This document shows positions 57,640 to 64,000 of a DNA stretch of 64,000 nucleotides, in pieces (position 1 is the stretch's first letter; each line of letters starts with the position of its first letter). This DNA comes from Chrysemys picta bellii (Eukaryota; Chordata; Testudines; Emydidae), in contig NC_088795.1 of the NCBI RefSeq assembly GCF_011386835.1, positions 115,337,434 to 115,401,433 on the forward strand, in the 5' to 3' direction. The translations under genes were made by a program, and so were the position numbers. The notes beneath the pieces are model-generated. The model had not been told where the DNA came from. It did no database searches and was given only the letters and a program-made list of their open reading frames with translations.

Positions 57640-58484
57640 GCTGGTGGAGGAGAAGGGAGAGGTGGTTAAAAAAGACACATTTTAGAGAACAATAGGTACA
57701 CTCTTTCACGTTAAATTTTGCTGTTCACATTACACAGCACATGTGCTTTCGTTACAAGGTCGCATTTTTCCTCTTATAGTGAGGGCCTGCCGGTTTGGTG
57801 TGAGAGATCACTCACGCAGTGCCAGGCAACAGAATTCGGCTTGCAGGCAGCCATGGTAAGCCACAGTCTTTTGGCTTTTTTAACCTTCTTAACATGTGGG
57901 AATGGTTTCAAACTGTAGCGCCCTCATTTCCCATACCAAGCACCCATTGGGTTGGCCATTTAAAATGGGTTTGCAATGTAAAAGGAGGGGCTGTGGTTTC
58001 CGGGTTAACATGCAGCACAAACCCAACTAACTCCCCTCCCCCCCCCCACCCAATTATCAGGGATGATCACTTCACCCCTGGCCCCCCACCGCGTGGCTAA
58101 CAGCGGGGAACATTTCTGTTCAGCCGAGCAGGAACGGGCACCTCTGAATGTCCCCTTAATAAAATCGCCCCATTTCAACCAGGTGACCGTGAATATCACT
58201 CTCCTGAGGATAACAAAGAGCGATAAGGAATGGATGTTGTCTGCATGCCAGCAAACACCGGGACCATACGCTGCCATGCTTTGTTATGCAATGATTCCAG
58301 ACTACGTGCTACTGGCCTGGCGTGGTAAAGTGTCCACATGGCGGACGGGATAAGGCAGCCCTCCCCAGAAACCTTTTGCAAAGGCTTTGGGAGTACATGA
58401 AGGAGAGCTTTCTGGAGATGTCCCTGGAGGATTTCCGCTTTAATGCTGCTAAAGTCGACCTAAACTCGTAGTGTAGACCAGGCC
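57640..58484 (-). other. Harbinger 3' non-coding part
   Basis: Between the antisense gene and the right end. No SANT/Myb exon seen on either strand. Contains C-rich tracts at 58028-58051. Confidence 0.4.
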
Positions 58485-58896
58485 TCAGTCTTTATCCTCA
58501 AAAGAAACCTGCACAACACTTGCAAAAGATGAGTCTGGGAGCTTAAATTCATTACTTTTGGACTCCAAAGAGACTCAGTAGAGACACTGGTTTTATGTGT
58601 CATTACAATAAACTGTAACCCACTTACACCTTGTCCTATGACTGGCTGCAGAGGTGTTAATTGTCCACTTCATCTTAAATAACCTCTTGCAACATGTGTT
58701 AACTCCTTATGCTTAATAATCTGTTCCACCCTGTATTTAGCTGTGGCACTCCTTTCCCAGACCTGAACATAAGCTCTGTGTGGCTGGAAAGTGTGTCTCT
58801 TTCACCAACAGAAGTTGGTCCAGTAAAAGATACTACCACACCCACCTTGTCTCTCTCTCATTTCCCGGGACCAATATAGCCACACAACGCTGCAAA

Positions 58897-61800
58897 CACT
58901 TTGGGCTTTAATAGCTTCTTCCAAGTTACAAAAGCTCCTAAGAAGAAAGTATCTGACCCAATGGGTATCAAAATACTTGTGATACCCACTATCCAAATTA
59001 ATAATGTACTGGAGAAGGAAGCTTCCTGTATATCCACTGGAAATCAGTAGGCAGCCAGAATTTAGCAGATATGAAATACTTCCATTGTTAAGTCATACAC
59101 CACAACAAGAAAAAAAATCTGAGCTGGAGCTCAGACTTCCTTCATTAAAAACACACAGAAACATTGTGGATTTGAAAATTTGACTTGCACACAAATATTA
59201 TTGACGTCATGTTCTTTTTTTAGGAACAGTACTGAGCTTAAAGAAGGCAAGAGGAGTTTAAAGAGAAAAACAATTAGAGATTGTGGAAAAAGGAGCAAAA
59301 AGACATTCTAATATGGCAGAGTATTTTATATACACACACAGATATCGTGAGTGTATTGTGTATAATACACACAGAGAAGTGTGTCCTCTTGTCATCACCT
59401 TCAAAACTCTGCATAAATCTGTCTCTATTTATCTTCCCTTCTCAAGCTTTGTCTTGCACCCAAACCCCTCTGCTCTGCCAATGCTCCTAGGTTTGTCTAA
59501 TGGTTTCTCAGTTTTTCACATCTCTGTGCCCATGTTCTATATGGCTCACTGGGGTATGCATGATACAACTTCCCAGAGCTTATCTGCTGATCCCCTGACC
59601 TGTCCATGTTTAGGTCCCACTTAACCTCCCATTTCTGTCATACCATCAATAGTGAATCAAGTTGAAGTGTATTTAAATTGTATATAATGTTCCCGTTGCT
59701 GTTTCAATTACCTTTCCCCTAACTTCTAGCTATTTGTCTGGCCTAAGATTGTAAGCTCTGCCATCCTTCTTAAGTGTTTTCAAAGTGTTTAGCACAAGTA
59801 AATTCTGAAGTAACTTATAGTAATAGATGTGTTTTTCTCATAATAGATATCTATATCTATATTTACTGGAGCTATTTTTTTATATCCCTGCACCTGTGAT
59901 GCCAAGTGCCTTTAATTACTATAATTCCAACTGTACAGAGGTGGTATCGTACTCCTAAATACTGCACTGTAGTTAGTAACATGTGAGGTGGGATGTGCTC
60001 TTGCATTGTTTTCCAAATCCTAACCTTTATGGTGTCAAGGAATATTATCTTAGCACAGGCGTTTGTTTTATTATGTGATCATAGTTCTGTAATACTTGTG
60101 TTACAATTAATTCAACAATTGGGGTGCAACATTCTGTTTTTTCATTCGGATCTAAATTTATTAAAATTAAATGAATTCATCTTAGAATCCATTAAATCTA
60201 AGTGTGACTCCAGGGCCTGTTTAGCTGTAAAAATGTATCTAATGTGATTTCAGAAAGACAGGAGTTTGATGTGGTCTCTCAGCAGCTTGAACACCATCCA
60301 GGACCATAGTTGTGACAAGAGGCATAAAAAAATCATAGATTGTAGAAAATATAATTTGTAAGGTCAACGTTAAGATGCATTTTTCTAGGCTGTCATTTGC
60401 ATTCTGCTACAAAGGATGCTATTGAATTAGATAATATTTAATTTCACCACCATAATTCAGTAGAGGGAATCATGTACATAACTCATCATACCAGTGATAG
60501 GAGCTATGGACATTTGTTCAGAAGAGGTTAGAACCCTGTTGGAATATCCTGTTGAAATTAAATAGTATGTTTAAATATTAATACGGTGCTGGGCTCTAGT
60601 GGCTTCACCAGTGGCCAGTATAAATTCCTTCAGAGTTCTCCAGCTTACCTCTGAAGACGTATAAACTATCGGACATAACAGATGAAGTTACCTAATATTT
60701 GTGTTACAAACAATAAGAAAAATAGCAAATCCGTGCTCACTCTGAGCCAAATCCAGCAGTTCTTGTGTAAGAACTACAGACCTGGGGTCTGATTTTTCTT
60801 TTCACTTATGCCGCCTTTTCACTAAAGTATCTATACTGACTTCTAATCGCTTCAGGACCACAAAATAAAAAATTCAGACAATTCAAGGGGGTTTCACATC
60901 AGAGAGATTCTTTTTGCCCAGCTTCATGATTTTCATGATTAACAGGACACTAAATCTGTATGTCATCAGCCCAGAACAGCAATTTAATGAATGGCTCTCC
61001 CCAGAGGCAAGGTGCACATGCTAAAAAATATACAAAGTACCGACCAATCCTCTATAGATCCCAATGGGGCTTTACGGAGTATAAAGCATAAGAGCAAAAC
61101 AAGGATTCCCCATGTACAGAAAGTGTCTCAGGGCAAAAATGTGAGGCTTAAAAAGGCTCAAAATAAGATACAAATTAATTGTTCGCTTTGTTCGTGCCTC
61201 TCTCTCTTTTTAGAACAGGTTATACTTGTTATTGACAATAGGACAGATATTGCTTTAGGCTTCCCTTCTGGGGAGCACTGAAAATCAGCCACTGATATGT
61301 TTATTTGAGAGCTGAGGCTGGGGCAGAAAAAATAAACACTGTCAATATGTTTGGTGTTAAGGTGAATGGCATCAGGTCCTCCCAGTTTGACTTGTAAAGT
61401 CTCAGCAACTATGTTGCTGCACACTGGTGTTTTAGTAGGCCTTAGCCTGGCCTCTAAAAGGAAGGGAAAAGTACATGATGTTTGTACAGCTGAAAACAAG
61501 ATGAAAAACCACAGGCCTCCTCTCACACTCCATTAGACCCTAAAGTCCATGGAGTACTGCACTCAACACATAAACACTCAGGTTGTGGAAAACTTTCCCA
61601 ATGTGTGAAAGAAAGGAACAAAGCCATGAGTAAGAACAATGAACATCTATGTATGAAATGAACGCTCAGTGCAAAATGCAATAGAGATCCCCAATTAAAC
61701 AAATAGCTTATAGAGGAACACATTAATCACATTAATAACCACAAATAAGAATTCTGGGGGGTTGAACGGTGTAACTGAGAGCAGAATTAGACACATACAA

Positions 61801-63044
61801 TCAATAAATTCTGTGGTCACAATTATTTTCTCACTTACAGCAGTGGAAATCAGGAATACCTCCACTGAAGTGCTTGGAATTACACAGGCCCTGTGTGTAC
61901 TGTATAGTTAACACTGCTACCAGATTATTTGGTATGAGTATAAGGAATGTAATTCAGCAAGTAAACAAGCAATCTAAATGCTAGGCTGTCTATATGGCAG
62001 TATTCGTCATTTTGTGGTAGTGTTATGCTATTATCCTTTGTCATGTTGCACTGGCTTGCAGTAAAATGCATGGTCCATCACTGGCACAGAACTAATGGCA
62101 GCTAGAGTCACTAAACTCTGTACTGTCTCAAGAAAACAAGGATATTTTTAATGATGGCCAGAAAGATCTTTCTTTCACTGTTTGGTTCTCCAAATCCTTC
62201 TTCTGGGACATCTTCTACCAAGTCCAAGAAATCTCAGAGTCTAAATGGCCTGTGCATTTTGTCTCAGCCAAGCGTAAAGATATTAAACCCTCCACCATAC
62301 AAAGTGTGTCCAGACATGATGGGTCAAATAAGATGAAAATAAAAAATGAGGAGGTGGAGGTTGCATAGATGGCATGCTCCTACATCTCAAAGCTCACATA
62401 GATGCCATCTTATCCAGCATCTCCATCTGGGTTAACAACCTGAAGCAAGAGCATTTTCCCCAGATATTTTTATTAAGTACCAACAATTTAAAAGTAGCTC
62501 ACTGCTCTGGAGACACTACATCCCCAAACAGATAAGGTATTATCTAGATAAGGTTGCTAGAGAACTGTTGGGAGAATATGGCGGATTAGTTGATGAATTT
62601 GAATGGTCAGATGTCAATGGAAAGAAAAATAATAGAAGTTCATGAAACATTGTTTTATGCTCAAAAAGCACATCACCTAATTTGTGTGTAACAGGTGTGG
62701 ATGGAGTAACACTAGTATATAGCCAATGTGGGAGAAGAATCAGGCCTTTAAACTGGCTGCATCAAAATTGGCTCAAGAAATTCACAAATCTTCCAACTCC
62801 ATAAGTCTTGTCCATTCTTAAAGTATAATCCACAGCCTGAGTGTCCAGTCCTCCTTTGTTTTTTCTGTACCACAGATCATCCATCCTTTTATCTTTTGTC
62901 CTTCTCTTGACTTCCATTTCTCTTCTCTTCCTTTCTCCCTCACTACATTTTGAATTTTAAAATGAGTTTCATTCCATAAGAATGTTATTTAGTTTTCTGA
63001 TGTCATATTTATAATCAGTTGTTATAAACCCAGAAGATTTGAGT
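58897..63044. other. Anonymous AT-rich sequence
   Basis: No gene. A MIR-like tail lies at 59725-59815 (AAGATTGTAAGCTCTGCC). A fold-back-type remnant may lie at about 60740-60850. ORFs of up to 122 codons show no domain. Confidence 0.5.
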
Positions 63045-63195
63045 GGTCTAGTGGCTAAAACAAATAATTAGGGAGCCAGAAAGATCCTGAGTTTTAAACC
63101 CCACTCAACTGATTTCTCATTTTTATAACCTTGGGAAAGTCACTTGACCTACTTCTGTTTCAGTTAACCCAAGTGGAAAACTAAATAAGAAGGAC
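63045..63195 (+). repeat. MIR SINE fragment
   Basis: The tRNA-like head GTGGTCTAGTGGCTAAAACA and the core CTTGGGAAAGTCACTTGACC are both present in sense. Confidence 0.65.
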
Positions 63196-64000
63196 CTCTC
63201 TGAAATCCAGATGGTGCAGATCAGCTGATATTTCCTGGATAAATCAAGTACAAAAAAAATCCCAAATCTTCTGGTACCATAACTCATTCCTCAGGTGGAT
63301 CCACATTGAAAATACATTTAAAATATATCCTTTAACTAAGAAACTGTTTAAGATTCAAGCTTAATTAATATATGTCCAAGATTTCCAAATTTTCTCCCAA
63401 TCCATATTTAGCTACCTAAATAAATGGCCTGACTTTCAGAGGTGCTGACTTCCATTCCATAAAGGTTTCTATTGACTTCAATAAGACCGTAGGGCTCTGC
63501 CAGCATCTTTGAAAATCATGCTACTCATGCAAGTGCCTAAACATTGATGTAGCCGGCGTAACTTTAGGAACCCATTTTTGGAAAACTTGACCTTTGCTGC
63601 CAGTAGCCTTGGTGTGATTGTTCTGAGGCCTGTGAGGAAGACTGAATCTGAAGTTTTATAGGGGCACCACTTGCTGAAGCTTTAAACATTGTGAAAGCTA
63701 AAGTCCAAAAAAACCCCCCAACATTTGAGGATATAAATGTATTATTCAGCAGTGTGTATATATGCTCAATAATAACCCAGAAAGTGGTCTAAGGTATAAC
63801 TCAAGATAAATATTTTCTTATTCTTTCCTAGTGCATATTTTTTTCAATGGCTATTAATACAATCTGGTTACTGTTTTTAGTCCATCTCCTGAAATGTGAC
63901 ATAGGGCTCTCCTTGCACATTCAGAGATGCACAAAGTGGCTGGAAACTGGTTGCAAATGGCCAGCAGAGAATTCTCCTGACACAGGAGAATTCCATGTTG
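63196..64000. other. Anonymous sequence
   Basis: No gene. 63425-63600 resembles the fold-back family (CAGAGGTGCTGACTTCCATT, CTATTGACTTCAATAAGACC). Confidence 0.45.

Larger units (their letters stand above)
54526..58484 (+). mobile_element. PIF/Harbinger DNA transposon, near full length (3,959 bp)
   Basis: Ends GGGTATGTCTACACTACG and CGTAGTGTAGACCAGGCC are 18-bp inverted repeats, continuing inward with weaker similarity (AAATTAGGTCGA / TCGACCTAAACT). TSD TCA (54523-54525, 58485-58487); the interrupted PLE reads through. It holds a transposase gene in sense (55590-56886) and a second gene antisense (57177-57611), the usual two-gene layout of PIF/Harbinger. A 15-bp tandem unit (TGGCAGACGTGGGGC) lies at about 55064-55093. 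Confidence 0.9.
53830..58896 (+). mobile_element. Penelope-like element remnant, split by hAT and Harbinger insertions
   Basis: PLE pieces lie at 53830-53934, 54340-54525 and 58485-58896. They read continuously when the two insertions are ignored. The second piece encodes CPNNNYVGETRQSL (54380-54421), a GIY-YIG-endonuclease-like motif that in Penelope elements makes the priming nick. Frame breaks follow at once. The third piece holds the 3' region and ends with the pseudo-LTR found at 11340-11456 and 37183-37358 (GTTGGTCCAGTAAAAGATAC). The RT domain is absent. This copy links the short terminal fragments elsewhere to a GIY-YIG retroelement. Confidence 0.65.

Noticed and set aside
61158..61526. 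122-codon minus-strand ORF
   Set aside because: No domain, signal peptide or start context; length is within chance for this composition.

Overview
The window looks like intergenic or deep-intronic DNA from a turtle (Testudines, probably a cryptodire). I found no host gene with a convincing multi-exon structure, only one weak candidate exon (24799-24862). The assignment rests on the repeat content: a young CR1 LINE with the ATTCTATGA-type tail, pol III SINEs with a tRNA-like head and CR1-like tail, Penelope-like (PLE) fragments, a SCAN-like Ty3/Gypsy gag-protease, PIF/Harbinger elements and hAT elements. A crocodilian cannot be excluded.

Layout. 1-2577 is a 5'-truncated, frameshifted Gypsy gag-protease (Gmr1/SCAN-like). 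It is split by a 183-bp inverted PLE pseudo-LTR pair with an 11-bp target site duplication (TSD) and by a 296-bp Harbinger MITE with TSD TAA. A mariner-like MITE (4603-4792) abuts a solo LTR (4800-5473). An old CR1 fragment is split by an ERV1-like solo LTR (7381-8153, TSD ATCT). 10012-12310 holds a hAT element, another inverted PLE pair (13-bp TSD), a PLE 3' end and a second hAT containing a SINE. 12700-24504 carries four more Harbinger-type MITEs and a large antisense CR1 (17186-20175) with endonuclease and reverse transcriptase domains. 24505-36248 is mostly anonymous AT-rich DNA with old MIR, CR1 and fold-back fragments. 36257-39774 contains three hAT-type elements, two with exact 8-bp TSDs, and an inverted PLE pair. 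A solo LTR lies at 40153-40807 and old MIR/CR1/MITE copies at 40970-50010.

The most informative block is 53830-58896. A PLE copy with a decayed GIY-YIG-like region was hit first or second by a 405-bp hAT and by a 3,959-bp PIF/Harbinger element (TSD TCA). The Harbinger copy has a DDE transposase gene (one in-frame stop and one frameshift) and a second gene on the opposite strand, arranged tail to tail with poly(A) signals about 30 bp apart.

No gene here looks able to make an intact product. The window is a stack of nested insertions whose TSDs and host-element continuity give a relative chronology. The best lead is a hammerhead-ribozyme-like core (CTGAAGA, a hairpin, then GAAA) kept in several PLE pseudo-LTR fragments.
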